Origin: a bacterium
GTDB lineage: Bacteria; Planctomycetota; Planctomycetia; Planctomycetales; Planctomycetaceae
Assembly (NCBI GenBank): GCA_016125225.1
Contig: WGME01000009.1
Coordinates: forward strand, 124,001 to 188,000
Direction: 5' to 3'
DNA: 64,000 bases
Within the stretch, counting starts at the first letter, position 1; each line of letters begins with the position of its first letter. The notes under the pieces were generated by a model. It was not told the DNA's origin. It worked only from the letters and a program-made list of their open reading frames with translations, and ran no database searches. Positions 26,349 to 35,875 of this stretch are shown one piece after another. Both the position numbers and the translations under genes were made by a program.

Positions 26349-28631
26349 ATGCATGACATGCGATCACGATTGGTCAGTTGCGGATGCCTGCTGGTTTCAG
26401 CCGCCGTTGCTGGGGCTCAGGAACCGGTTATCAACCAACTGACGCCGTCAGCGATTTTGCCCGGTCAGGGGACCGCCATTGCGGTCTCTGGTGGCAATCT
26501 GAATGGTGCCAAGGGTGTGTGGACCAGTTTTGCAGGGTCCGCCGGTCTGACCGAAGCTCCAGAAAATGGAACCAAGGCCGATCAGGTTTCGATCACCATC
26601 ACGCCGGGTTCCGATGTCCCCGTCGGGATTCATGCGGTCCGCATTCTGACGGATCACGGTGTCTCGCCCATTCGGTTTCTCCTGGTCGATGACTTGCCGA
26701 CGGTAGCCCAGGCCGGCAACAACACCGCGGCGGAAACGGCTCAGGCACTGACGTTACCCACCGCTGTCGATGGCAACGTGGGCAATCTCAGCGTGCAGTA
26801 CTTCAAATTCACGGCGACCGAAGGCCAGCGGTTGTCATTCGAAGTGCTGGCCCGACGGATTGGCTCGCCGCTCGATCCCATGATTCGCCTGCTGAACCTT
26901 CAAGGACGTGAACTCGCCTTCAGTGATGACGCTCCGGGCCTGAGTGGCGATGCCCAATTGTCGCACACGTTCACTGTTGCGGGTGATTATCTGCTGGAAC
27001 TGCGGGACATTAAGTATCAGGGTGGCCCCTACCGCTTGCGTATCGGTGATTTTCCCGCGGCCACCACGGCCTACCCCATGGCGATTCAACGGGGGAAACC
27101 GGCTCAACTGACGCTGACCGGCAGTGGTGTTGAAGGCTTGGCCCCCTTGGCCATCACGGCTCCGACCGATGCCGCTGTCGCTTTCTGGCCGGTCAGTCTG
27201 AAAGCCCCGAATGGGCAGGCCAGCGGTTTCAGTTATGTCGAAGTGGTCGATCGCCCGCAGGCATTGGATGCGGAACCCAACAACACCGCCGAACAGCCTC
27301 AGCGTGTCGAACTGACGCACGATATCAACGGACGTCTCGAGCAACCGGGCGATGTCGATCGCTTTGTGTTCAAAGCCGCGAAAGACAGCTCGTTTGTCTT
27401 CACCGGGGTGACTCGCACGCAGGGATCGCCGACCGATTTGAACATGAAAGTGCTGAAGGCCGACGGCAGTCAAATTGCTATTGTTGATGACACGGGAACC
27501 GATGAAGGGACCGTGACGGTCAAGTTCCCGGAAGAAGCCGACTACACACTGGTCGTCAATGACTTGGCGAACCGTGGTGGCCCCGACTATGCCTATCGCG
27601 TGGCGATTGCTCCGTCGGCTCCGGCATTCTCGCTCACGGCCTCGACCGACACGTTGAACATTCCAGCGGGGGGATCGGTCATGGTGACCGTGACCACGAA
27701 GCGCGCGGGCTATGGCGGGCCGATTGAATTGACTGTGAATGGTCTGCCGGAAGGGGTCACCGCGAGCCGTTCGGTGATCGGCCCTGGTCGCAATGACGCC
27801 GTGATCACATTGACCGCTGGTCCGAACTATGCGGCTGGATCGCTGCAGACCGCGACCCTCGCGGGAACGGGGATGATGGGAGCTTCGCCGGTCACATCGA
27901 CCGCGGAATTCACCGGCGTCCTGAAGCAACGCTTCGCCAATATGCGGTTCCCACCGCAGACCATCGCGAGCACCCTGGCGATCTCGGCCACAGGGGCCTC
28001 GGGTTACTCCTGGAAAGCCGAACCAGCGGAAGTGACGTTGGGCAAGCAGTTGTCATCGAAATTCCAGATCACGGCCACCCGCAGGATGGGCAACGATGAA
28101 GCCATCACCGTCGCTTTGCAACCGGCTCAAAACGGCTTGCCCGCAGGCATCACCGTGGCTGTCAAGAACATCGACAAAGGTGCGAACACTGCGGAAATCG
28201 TGGTCACCGCCGACGACAAAGCCGCCGTGGGGGATTACACCATCGCGATGGTGGGGACCTTAAAGCAAGACAAGACGACGCACACTCAACCCATTGCCGT
28301 TCGCGTCATCATCGCCGACCCGTTGAAATCACAGGTCGAACTGGGCGAAGGCAAACTCGCTGTTGGTGGTGAACTGCTGGCCAAAGTCAAAGTCGAACGT
28401 AATCCGGCCTTGTCCGGCCCCGTGGAAGTCGCCTTTGTGAATCTCCCGGCGGGTGTGACTGCGGAAGCAGCCACCATTCCCGCAGATCAAACTGAAACGA
28501 TGGTCAAGCTCACCGCCTCGGCCGATGCGGCCAAGGGGGCTGTGAATAACGTGCAGGTGAAACTGACGGCGGCGGCAGGAAATGCCAAGTTCGAAGCCGT
28601 ATCGCCGAACGCGACCTTGACCGTTGAATAA
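26349..28631 (+). CDS. Secreted PPC-domain protein with Ig-like repeats
   Basis: About 760 residues. I chose the ATG at 26349, giving a signal peptide (RLVSCGCLLVSAAVAGAQ); a second ATG is nine bases on, and an upstream start at 26277 would bury the signal. After an IPT/Ig-like N-terminal domain (INQLTPSAILPGQGTAIAVS) come two bacterial pre-peptidase C-terminal (PPC) domains, at about 155-245 (FKFTATEGQRLSFEVLARR) and 325-420 (DRFVFKAAKDSSFVFTGV), then three or so Ig-like beta-sandwich units to the end. PPC domains usually help secreted proteins bind or fold and are not catalytic. It is followed after 55 bp by the DUF1549/DUF1553 gene, a pairing that recurs across planctomycetes. External surface location is likely. 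Confidence 0.87.
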   Translation: MHDMRSRLVSCGCLLVSAAVAGAQEPVINQLTPSAILPGQGTAIAVSGGNLNGAKGVWTSFAGSAGLTEAPENGTKADQVSITITPGSDVPVGIHAVRILTDHGVSPIRFLLVDDLPTVAQAGNNTAAETAQALTLPTAVDGNVGNLSVQYFKFTATEGQRLSFEVLARRIGSPLDPMIRLLNLQGRELAFSDDAPGLSGDAQLSHTFTVAGDYLLELRDIKYQGGPYRLRIGDFPAATTAYPMAIQRGKPAQLTLTGSGVEGLAPLAITAPTDAAVAFWPVSLKAPNGQASGFSYVEVVDRPQALDAEPNNTAEQPQRVELTHDINGRLEQPGDVDRFVFKAAKDSSFVFTGVTRTQGSPTDLNMKVLKADGSQIAIVDDTGTDEGTVTVKFPEEADYTLVVNDLANRGGPDYAYRVAIAPSAPAFSLTASTDTLNIPAGGSVMVTVTTKRAGYGGPIELTVNGLPEGVTASRSVIGPGRNDAVITLTAGPNYAAGSLQTATLAGTGMMGASPVTSTAEFTGVLKQRFANMRFPPQTIASTLAISATGASGYSWKAEPAEVTLGKQLSSKFQITATRRMGNDEAITVALQPAQNGLPAGITVAVKNIDKGANTAEIVVTADDKAAVGDYTIAMVGTLKQDKTTHTQPIAVRVIIADPLKSQVELGEGKLAVGGELLAKVKVERNPALSGPVEVAFVNLPAGVTAEAATIPADQTETMVKLTASADAAKGAVNNVQVKLTAAAGNAKFEAVSPNATLTVE

Positions 28632-28686
28632 TTGAAGAATCCTTGTGTCGCTCAAGATCCGTGACCTCCGTCCTGGAGTGGAATCG

Positions 28687-31146
28687 ATGATCCGAAATCT
28701 GGTGTGTGGATTGCTCGTCGCTGGCGGCCTGTCGCTGTCCAGCAGCTCCGCATGGGCTGAAGAAACGGCTGCGGCCATCGATGTCGGCACTCCTCAACAG
28801 ATCGTGCTGGAACCGAACGGGTTCACGCTGCGGGGGCCACGCGCCAAGCAGCAACTCATCGTCACGGGAAGCTATTCCGAAAATGCCGTCCGTGATCTGA
28901 CGCCAGCGGTTCAGTACACGTCGTCGAACGAAGCGGTGGCGAAAATCGTCAATGCCATCGTCATCCCGACGGGCAATGGCGAATGCACCATCACCGCCAC
29001 CGTAGGACCAGCGACCTCTGCCGTGACCTGCAAGGTCGAACGCTTTGACCAACCGGCTCCCATCAGTTTTCAGTATGAAACACAGATGGCGTTGACCAAG
29101 TCGAGCTGCAACATGGGGGCTTGCCACGGTTCACCATCAGGCAAAGGGGGCTTCCGTCTGTCACTGCGGGCCTACGACAACGAACTCGATATCATGACGC
29201 TCCGCAGCGAGTTCTTCGGTCGCCGCACCAACATCATGGAACCCTCGGAAAGTCTGCTGCTCCGCAAGCCGCTGATGGACGTGGCTCACGGTGGCGGCAA
29301 GCGCTTGTGGAAAGGCGATGTCAGCCATCGCGTGCTGGAACAATGGATCGCCGAAGGGATGAAACTCGACCCGCCGGAAGAACCCGCGCTGCTGCGTATT
29401 GAAACCTTGCCCTCTCGCCGCGTACTGCGGGCACCGGCCGCCCGTCAGCAACTGGTCGTCTTAGGGCATTTCTCCGATGGTTCGGTTCGCGATTTGACCG
29501 AACTGGCCGACTTCAGCTCCTCCAGTGAACCCGTGGGCAAAGTCGATGGCACCGGACTGGTCATCAAGCAAGGCCGGGGAGAAACGGCGGTGCTGGCCCG
29601 TTATCTCGACAAAATGGCCACCTGCCAGTTGATGTTCCTGGAAGACGTTCCCGGTTTTGCCTGGACGAATCCTGCGGAGCACAACGTGATTGACACGCTG
29701 GTCTTCAACAAGCTGAAAACGTTGCAGATTCAGCCATCGGAACTTTGTACCGATGATGAGTTTCTCCGCCGCGCCTATCTCGACACCACCGGTCGTCTCC
29801 CGACAACCGCGGAAGCGGAAGTCTTCCTGAATGATGCCAGCCCATCCAAGCGGCAAGTGCTGATCGATACGCTGCTCGATACCGACGATTTTGCGTCGTT
29901 CTGGGCATTGAAATGGTGCGATATCCTGCGTTCGAACAGCAAGAAACTGAAACTGGCGGGCGTGCATAAATTCCGTCGCTGGGTCTTTGAGACCATTCGC
30001 GATGACCGGCCGCTCGATGAATTTGCCCGCGAATTGCTGACGGCCAGTGGCAGCGTGTTCGAAAACCCCGCTGCGAACTACTGGCGTGCCAGCCGTGATC
30101 CGCAGGATGCGACGGAAACCACCGCTCAACTGTTCCTGGGCGTGCGGATTCAATGTGCCAAGTGCCACAACCATCCGTTTGAACGCTGGACCCAAGACAA
30201 TTATTACGGTATCGCCGCCGCCTTTGCCCGGGTGGGTCGCAAGAACACCGTGGACGGCGAAGAAGAAGTGATTTTCACGCAGGCAAACGGTGAAGTGACA
30301 CAACCCCGCACCGGCCAGCAGATGAAAGTCCACCTGCTGCTGAAGGGCGATGTCGATGTGCCGCCCGAGCAGGATCGCCGTGAAGTCTTTGCTCAGTGGT
30401 TAACGGAGCCAGACAATCCGTTCTTTGCGAAGTCGCTGGTGAACCGGATGTGGGGTCACATGATGGGCCGCGGTCTGGTGGAACCGGTCGATGATTTCCG
30501 TGATTCCAACCCGCCCTCGAATGCGGAACTGCTGGACGAGCTGGCACGGCAATTCGTGCAAAGCGGCTTCCGTCAGAAGCATGTGCTGCGTCTGATCATG
30601 AACAGCCGCGTGTATCAGCTCAGCTCGCGCAGCAACGAATTCAACAAGCAGGACGAGTTGTACAACTCGCATGCCATTACACGCCTGTTGGCGGCCGAGC
30701 AGTTGCTCGACGCGATTTGTGCGGTAACGCAGGTGCCTGAAGCATTCCCCGGCGTCCCGGCAGGCATGCGGGCCACTCAGCTCTCGGAACCGCCGACCGA
30801 TAATTACTTCCTCAAGATATTTGGTCAGCCGCAGCGGGAAATGGCCTGCCAATGTGAGCGGTCCAGTGAATCGAACCTGTCGCAGGCTCTGCAGATGATT
30901 AACGGTCCCGTCGTGCATAACAAACTGCGTGACGACAAAGGCCGCATTGCCCAGATGATGGCCGCCATGAAGACCGATGACGAAATCATCACCGCGATCT
31001 ACATGGCGGCGGTCTCACGAGCACCGCTCCCCGAAGAGCTGGCATCGGCCAAGGCCCACATCGCGGCTCAGGCTGACCGTCGCCAAGGTTTGGAAGATGT
31101 GGGTTGGGCCGTGCTGAACTCGAAGGAGTTCCTGTTCCAGCATTAA
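28687..31146 (+). CDS. DUF1549/DUF1553 protein with N-terminal Ig-like domains
   Basis: 819 residues from the ATG at 28687 (GGAG eight bases before), giving a signal peptide (LVCGLLVAGGLSLSSSSAWA); a start 42 bases earlier is possible. Two Big_2-like Ig domains lie at about 35-125 and 240-325, separated by a CNMGACHG block with unusual CX4CH spacing that is typical of this subfamily. DUF1549 follows (about 345-530), with FLRRAYLDTTGRLPT and a true haem-type CAKCH in RIQCAKCHNHPFERW. DUF1553 (about 565-815) has NRMWGHMMGRGLVEPVDDFR. These proteins are PVC-specific, exported and thought to bind haem or metal and act in polysaccharide or sulfated-polymer breakdown, but this is not proven. It forms a unit with the preceding PPC gene. 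Confidence 0.93.
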   Translation: MIRNLVCGLLVAGGLSLSSSSAWAEETAAAIDVGTPQQIVLEPNGFTLRGPRAKQQLIVTGSYSENAVRDLTPAVQYTSSNEAVAKIVNAIVIPTGNGECTITATVGPATSAVTCKVERFDQPAPISFQYETQMALTKSSCNMGACHGSPSGKGGFRLSLRAYDNELDIMTLRSEFFGRRTNIMEPSESLLLRKPLMDVAHGGGKRLWKGDVSHRVLEQWIAEGMKLDPPEEPALLRIETLPSRRVLRAPAARQQLVVLGHFSDGSVRDLTELADFSSSSEPVGKVDGTGLVIKQGRGETAVLARYLDKMATCQLMFLEDVPGFAWTNPAEHNVIDTLVFNKLKTLQIQPSELCTDDEFLRRAYLDTTGRLPTTAEAEVFLNDASPSKRQVLIDTLLDTDDFASFWALKWCDILRSNSKKLKLAGVHKFRRWVFETIRDDRPLDEFARELLTASGSVFENPAANYWRASRDPQDATETTAQLFLGVRIQCAKCHNHPFERWTQDNYYGIAAAFARVGRKNTVDGEEEVIFTQANGEVTQPRTGQQMKVHLLLKGDVDVPPEQDRREVFAQWLTEPDNPFFAKSLVNRMWGHMMGRGLVEPVDDFRDSNPPSNAELLDELARQFVQSGFRQKHVLRLIMNSRVYQLSSRSNEFNKQDELYNSHAITRLLAAEQLLDAICAVTQVPEAFPGVPAGMRATQLSEPPTDNYFLKIFGQPQREMACQCERSSESNLSQALQMINGPVVHNKLRDDKGRIAQMMAAMKTDDEIITAIYMAAVSRAPLPEELASAKAHIAAQADRRQGLEDVGWAVLNSKEFLFQH

Positions 31147-31151
31147 TCCAC

Positions 31152-31170
31152 ATCGCACTACGGGTGCGAT
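31152..31170. terminator. Short hairpin in the gap between convergent genes
   Basis: ATCGCAC and GTGCGAT form a 7-bp stem with loop TACGG. It fills the 23-bp space between the DUF1549/DUF1553 stop and the stop of the sigma54 activator, so it may serve both. No T-tract follows on either strand, so it is at best a weak intrinsic terminator. Confidence 0.4.
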
Positions 31171-33164
31171 CAGCCCTCGCGTTTGCGTTCCACATCGTAC
31201 CGCTTCAGCTTGCGGTCGAGTGTGGAGCGCTCGATGCCCAGGGTTTGTGCCGCCTGAGATTTGTTGCCTTGCGTCCAGTCCAGCACCGCGAGGATATGTT
31301 CCCGCTCGACAATGTCGAGCGGCACCGGGCGGAACGGCTTCTTGACTTCGACGTCAAGTGGAGCATCCAGCCGTCGTGCCCCCAAGGCCGACAGTTGAAT
31401 GTCTTCGGCGTCGACCAATGTTTCATGCGCGAGAATGACAGCGCGCTCGATGGTGTTCTGCAATTCCCGCACATTCCCGGGCCAATCATAGGCGGTCAGC
31501 ATCTGCACGGCCTGGGGTGTGAAGTCGCGAATCGGACGGCCGATCTTCCGGGCAAAGCGTTCCAGAAAGAAGCGGGCCAGTAACGCCACATCATCGTGCC
31601 GCATCCGCAAAGGTTCGACAGTCAGCTCCACGACCTGCAAGCGGAAATAAAGGTCTTTACGAAAGACCCCGTCCTCCACGGCTTGTTCCAGTTCGCGATT
31701 GGTGGCGGCGACGACACGGACATCGACCTGTACCGCTGCCGCACCCCCAACACGTTCAAATTTGTGGCCTTCCAGCACCCGCAGGAACTTGGCCTGAATG
31801 GCCGGGCTCATTTCGCCCACTTCATCGAGGAAAATCGTCCCGCGATCAGCCTGCTCGAACTTGCCGATCTTGCGATTTACGGCTCCGGTGAAGGCACCAC
31901 GTTCGTGCCCAAACAGTTCGCTCTCCAGTAACGTCTCGCTCAAGGCGGCACAATTCATGGTGACAAACGGCCCATGCCTGCGTGAGCTGTTGGTATGCAG
32001 AGCCCGTGCGACAAGTTCCTTACCCACACCGCTTTCTCCACGAATGAGGACCGTGGCATCCGTGGGGGCAATGCGGGCGATGCGATCGCGCAGCTTCTGA
32101 ATCGAGGGGCTATTGCCGATCAGTTCTGTTTCAACACGCAGTTGCTCGCGTAAAGTTCGATTTTCAATCTCCGCGCGGGCCAGTCCCACCGCCAGCTCTT
32201 CGCGCTGATGCAGTTTTTCGAGCGCGAGGGCAAACTGATCGGCCACGGCGAGTGTAAAGTCGAGGTGCTCGGGTTCGAGGGAATTGTCGAGGTCCGTCGA
32301 GTAAAGGTGAATCAGCCCCAGCAGCATTTCGCGGACACGCAGGGGAGCACAAATCACGCTTTGAGCGCTGATCTCGTGCACGCTTTCAGATTTGAGCCGA
32401 ACGTCACCCGTGACATCGCGCGCCAGAATTGCGTCGCGTTCGTCGATGGCCAATCGAGAGAGGGAATCCGAGACGCGCTCGTATTTCGTTCCATGCCTCG
32501 ACTTGTAGGCAATCACCCGTAGCTGCTCGGAATTTGGGGTACGGTTTCCGGCACCATCGAAGATGAGCACAGCACCCAGGTCTGCCACCGTCCCCGTCAG
32601 CAAACCTTCGAGAACGGCTTCTGCGAGACCGCTGATATCGGGGGCGGCCCCCATTTCGATGGCCAGTTTGTACAGCCGTGCAAGGTCACGTCCCAACCGA
32701 TCACGGGTATCCTTCTCGGCGGTGCGGAAACGTGAGTCGCGGGTGCGATGCAGAATCTCTGGTTGCTGACCATCCAACCGCAATTCAGACGCCGTATCCG
32801 CATCGAGCGGATTCCGTCCGCCGGGCTCGGGCGTGGGGGGAGTCGGGTCAAGCGTGTACCACAGCACCGTCGACCCGAGTTGAATCTGTTCCCCCGGCGT
32901 GAGGATATGATCTTTCTCGATGAACTCGCCCTGCACGCGCGTGCCATTGCGGCTGTCGAGATCGCGGATCACCCAGCGACCACCTGAGTAGAAGACTTCA
33001 CAATGGTTCCGGCTGCAGACTTCGTCGGGAACGGCAATCCGATTCGTGGGTGCCCGGCCGATGGTGGCGATCTGTCCGGAAGACAGCTTGTATTCACGGC
33101 CTTCCAGCGGCCCCGTTTTCACGACGAGGTACGCTTCATCGGTCGTCGGTTCACGCATTGCCAC
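31170..33164 (-). CDS. FHA-GAF-AAA+-Fis sigma54-dependent transcriptional activator
   Basis: 664 residues. Order: N-terminal FHA domain at about 10-105 (IGRAPTNRIAVPDEVCSRNH, then RDLDSRNGTRVQG), which binds phosphothreonine; a GAF domain at about 165-330 (SVICAPLRVREMLLGLIHLYS); the sigma54-interacting AAA+ domain with Walker A GESGVGKE near 375, GAFTGA near 420 and Walker B GTIFLDEVGEM; and a C-terminal Fis-type HTH (NKSQAAQTLGIERSTLDRKL). It lacks a response-regulator receiver, so its input is probably a phosphorylated partner plus a small molecule or redox cue. GAFTGA is intact, so it should open sigma54 promoters. I start it at the GTG at 33164, six bases before an ATG; both follow GGAG. 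The obvious candidate phosphodonors are Hanks kinases such as the one at 1.2 kb, but no direct link is shown. Confidence 0.95.
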   Translation of the reverse strand: MAMREPTTDEAYLVVKTGPLEGREYKLSSGQIATIGRAPTNRIAVPDEVCSRNHCEVFYSGGRWVIRDLDSRNGTRVQGEFIEKDHILTPGEQIQLGSTVLWYTLDPTPPTPEPGGRNPLDADTASELRLDGQQPEILHRTRDSRFRTAEKDTRDRLGRDLARLYKLAIEMGAAPDISGLAEAVLEGLLTGTVADLGAVLIFDGAGNRTPNSEQLRVIAYKSRHGTKYERVSDSLSRLAIDERDAILARDVTGDVRLKSESVHEISAQSVICAPLRVREMLLGLIHLYSTDLDNSLEPEHLDFTLAVADQFALALEKLHQREELAVGLARAEIENRTLREQLRVETELIGNSPSIQKLRDRIARIAPTDATVLIRGESGVGKELVARALHTNSSRRHGPFVTMNCAALSETLLESELFGHERGAFTGAVNRKIGKFEQADRGTIFLDEVGEMSPAIQAKFLRVLEGHKFERVGGAAAVQVDVRVVAATNRELEQAVEDGVFRKDLYFRLQVVELTVEPLRMRHDDVALLARFFLERFARKIGRPIRDFTPQAVQMLTAYDWPGNVRELQNTIERAVILAHETLVDAEDIQLSALGARRLDAPLDVEVKKPFRPVPLDIVEREHILAVLDWTQGNKSQAAQTLGIERSTLDRKLKRYDVERKREG

Positions 33165-33728
33165 GTTGTCTCTATCTCCTGCGTTTCACAAAGAGACCGC
33201 ATTCCCGAGCTGTTGAACCAAGGTCACCAGCTGAAGCGGAATCCGAATTCTTTGTGAAGTGACCTGCGTCGCATGAAAGCTCGAATCGATGAACAGCAGT
33301 CAATGCGTTCTTGATTCCGAGATCGAATGGAAAGGCGTTGTCCATCCTGGACGAACCCGACTGGCAACCTGGCCCAGTTGCTCCACCACCAAGATACTGC
33401 TGAACACATTGCCGGGGCAAGCGTTGAGACGCAACTCCTATCAGCATTAGGCTCTGCGACTGAACAGCCACCCTTTCGATAAGCGTGCGAGGCCGGAAGC
33501 CTCTCCACGGAATCTTACCCCTCCCGTCATGTGGGCAGGGTGTCCGACTGTCAAAATAGGAGAAGTCTAGCGACGGCATACTCGCTACTTCCCTTGGAAT
33601 CGGTACATCCCGGGAAACCGGATTCAGCGCTGCAATCGTGAAAACCGAACCGAAGAGAGACCGGATTATCTCGGCTCTAGGGCGGTAATTAACACTGTTC
33701 GCGGGCCCGGGTTCTGAGAGAGAGTGCC
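33165..33728. other. Divergent intergenic region, no gene recognised
   Basis: 564 bp between the sigma54 activator and the Pro-rich membrane protein. A minus-strand open frame fills much of it (33172-33738) but has no motif, no good start and a composition rich in Ser/Arg/Gly typical of non-coding frames. I looked for a sigma54 promoter: TGGCCCAGTTGCT near 33370 has the GG and GC elements only seven bases apart instead of ten, so I do not call it. A 5-bp stem GAGGC/GCCTC is near 33490. Confidence 0.45.
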
Positions 33729-35822
33729 ATGCTGACACCGAATTCCCCCCGCTGGAATACCGTCATTCAATGCCTGTTGACCCGGGTGGCTCCGCCGGTG
33801 GTTGCAGCCACCGTGTTATTGACCGCGACTCCCGGTAGTTCGCCGGCCCAAAGCGGGTGGAAATGGGGTCGCCCGCATGCCAGCCCCGCAGTCCCGGCAC
33901 CGGCTCCGAAAAACGGGTTTGCGACGTCGGTTACGCGATTGATGGAACAGGCCCGGCGGGAAGCCGAACAGGGCCAGCTTGACGCCGCGGTCCAAACGGC
34001 TGAGCGAGCACAAAAACTGGCGGATGCAGCACAAGGGGTTCTCGGGCCGCATGCCGATTGCTCACCGGAAGCTGCCCGGCAACTGGTTCAAGACCTGCAA
34101 GTCCTGCAAGCTCATCAGGGTGGATCACCTGTTGCGATGCCGCAGCGTCAGATCGCCACGACAACACCCAGCGTCACGCCTGCCCCAGTCAAGGTGGCTC
34201 TGACGAAACCGGCTCCCGCGCCGGGCGTGTCGGTCCCCGTGCGACCACAACCCGTAAAACCGCCGGTCAATCTGGTTCAGAGGCCGACTCCTGCGGTCAG
34301 AACACAGTATCCGCAACCGCCGGTGATTGAACGTCCCGAGCAACGCGAACGCCCGGCCATCGCTGCGACGGTTCCTCAAGCCCCCACGTATACGCCCTAC
34401 GTTGCTCCTCCCCTGACACCGGCCCCTGCTTCCGCACAAGCATTGCCAATGGCGGTCGCTGTCGGGGCGGCAAACGCTGTCTCCGGCGCACCAATCGCGC
34501 TACGGCGTCAGTATGAGACGACCCATCCGGTCATCTCGGCCGAACACACGACAATGCAACCGCACTCGACGCCGACTCAACAGTCTTATCTTCCCTTCGG
34601 TGGGTTCGCGATTGTGGATGGCGATCAGGGCGGCTCTGCTCTGCTGGATAACGCGGCTGCTCCTGCCTTGCCCGATCATGCCGTGGCCAGTCCGCTTACA
34701 GCCTCGGCCCCTGCCTTTCCGGAAGATGCCCCGCTGACGACTTTGGCGATGAGCCCGTATGTCGCGACGTTTTCTGAATCGATGACGCTCGATGACGAAC
34801 CGGCCCAACCGGAACTCGCGGAGGCATCCCTTCCCGACGATCCCATGGGGCTGGTGTTTGCGATGGATGACACAGAGCCGAGCAAGGCAAATGTGATCCA
34901 AGTCCCGGAGTTAGCTCAAGCGGCCGAAGCACCAGCAGAAGCGGACAACTGGGACTTTCCAGTCGTCACCGTGGCACGTTCTTATGAGCAGCCCGTGCCG
35001 GCTGCGGTGAATGATTCCCTGGCCATCGAACCCGACGAGACCTTTGTCGCGCCGCAGCCACTTGTCACGGAAGTACTGCCGCTGGTGGAAACGGAGCCCG
35101 TGGCCACCCCTCAGCCAGCCACCAAACAGCCACAAACAGTCGACTTGGCACACAAGCCGCAGCCGACTCGGACACCAGCTTCCCCAGTTACCGATAGTGA
35201 AAACCAGCAGGCCGTCATTGATGCCTCGTTGATGGAATGGTCCTCGGCCAATGGAGGCCGGAAGCCCATCTCTCGCACCCGGCATGAAGAGGTAGAATCG
35301 GCCTGGGAACCCGTGCGACCACAGTCTGCTCCGGTCAACACGTCGCAGGAGCCCGACTACGAAGCCCCCATCACCGATCCCTCATCGGCACAGACTTCGC
35401 AGAAGTCCGCCAGTGTCGTTGTGGCCTACTCACCGACTGCGAATTCAGGTTCCTCGGTGATCACCACCGGGATGACCGTGACCGCCAATTCGGCCTTGCC
35501 GGTGGTGGTGACTCCGTTGGATGGAAGCCAGCCGGCTCCAACCGTAGCACCGAAACCCGCAGTGGTTGTGCCGGACGAATTGATGTTACCAACTGGCCCC
35601 ACGGCCTGGATGCAAACGGTCTCTTCACCCACGGAGACAGCGGCGCAAAGTGTCGCCGTGAGTCGCTCGGAAACGTTGTCCACTTCGCTGATTCACCACT
35701 TATCTCAAACGTGGAAAGTGCCGCCCCGCGTGGTCGGCCTGATCTTCGCCGGGGGCGGACTCCTGTTGTGCGGAGCGGGACTCATGCTCTTCCGTGGTTC
35801 TCGAACAGAAGAGCGTGCCTGA
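33729..35822 (+). CDS. Pro-rich exported protein with C-terminal membrane anchor
   Basis: 697 residues, family unknown to me. A signal-like N-terminus (VAPPVVAATVLLTATPGSSPAQS) is followed by a helical segment at about 60-130 with a TPR-like look (LMEQARREAEQGQLDAAVQTAE), then about 500 residues of low-complexity Pro/Ala/Thr/Val sequence, and a C-terminal membrane helix (VVGLIFAGGGLLLCGAGLMLF) with a short basic tail. The arrangement suggests a protein spanning the envelope with its bulk outside the cytoplasm. The start follows GAGAGAG four bases upstream. It is divergent from the sigma54 activator, which often marks regulator-target pairs, but no sigma54 site was found between them. Confidence 0.85.
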   Translation: MLTPNSPRWNTVIQCLLTRVAPPVVAATVLLTATPGSSPAQSGWKWGRPHASPAVPAPAPKNGFATSVTRLMEQARREAEQGQLDAAVQTAERAQKLADAAQGVLGPHADCSPEAARQLVQDLQVLQAHQGGSPVAMPQRQIATTTPSVTPAPVKVALTKPAPAPGVSVPVRPQPVKPPVNLVQRPTPAVRTQYPQPPVIERPEQRERPAIAATVPQAPTYTPYVAPPLTPAPASAQALPMAVAVGAANAVSGAPIALRRQYETTHPVISAEHTTMQPHSTPTQQSYLPFGGFAIVDGDQGGSALLDNAAAPALPDHAVASPLTASAPAFPEDAPLTTLAMSPYVATFSESMTLDDEPAQPELAEASLPDDPMGLVFAMDDTEPSKANVIQVPELAQAAEAPAEADNWDFPVVTVARSYEQPVPAAVNDSLAIEPDETFVAPQPLVTEVLPLVETEPVATPQPATKQPQTVDLAHKPQPTRTPASPVTDSENQQAVIDASLMEWSSANGGRKPISRTRHEEVESAWEPVRPQSAPVNTSQEPDYEAPITDPSSAQTSQKSASVVVAYSPTANSGSSVITTGMTVTANSALPVVVTPLDGSQPAPTVAPKPAVVVPDELMLPTGPTAWMQTVSSPTETAAQSVAVSRSETLSTSLIHHLSQTWKVPPRVVGLIFAGGGLLLCGAGLMLFRGSRTEERA

Positions 35823-35875
35823 TCCGGCGGAGCAGACCGTTCGTTCCGCATGGTCCAACATCGGAAGCGCGAAAC

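Noticed and set aside
26835-27929. 364-codon open frame opposite the PPC gene
   Set aside because: Arg/His/Gly-rich antisense frame without motifs; the PPC domains on the plus strand are clear.
33355-33385. Possible sigma54 promoter near the sigma54 activator gene
   Set aside because: The GG and GC elements in TGGCCCAGTTGCT are seven bases apart; ten are needed.
33172-33738. 188-codon minus-strand open frame filling the intergenic region before the Pro-rich gene
   Set aside because: No motif, Ser/Arg-rich composition, and it would cover the promoter region of a divergent pair.
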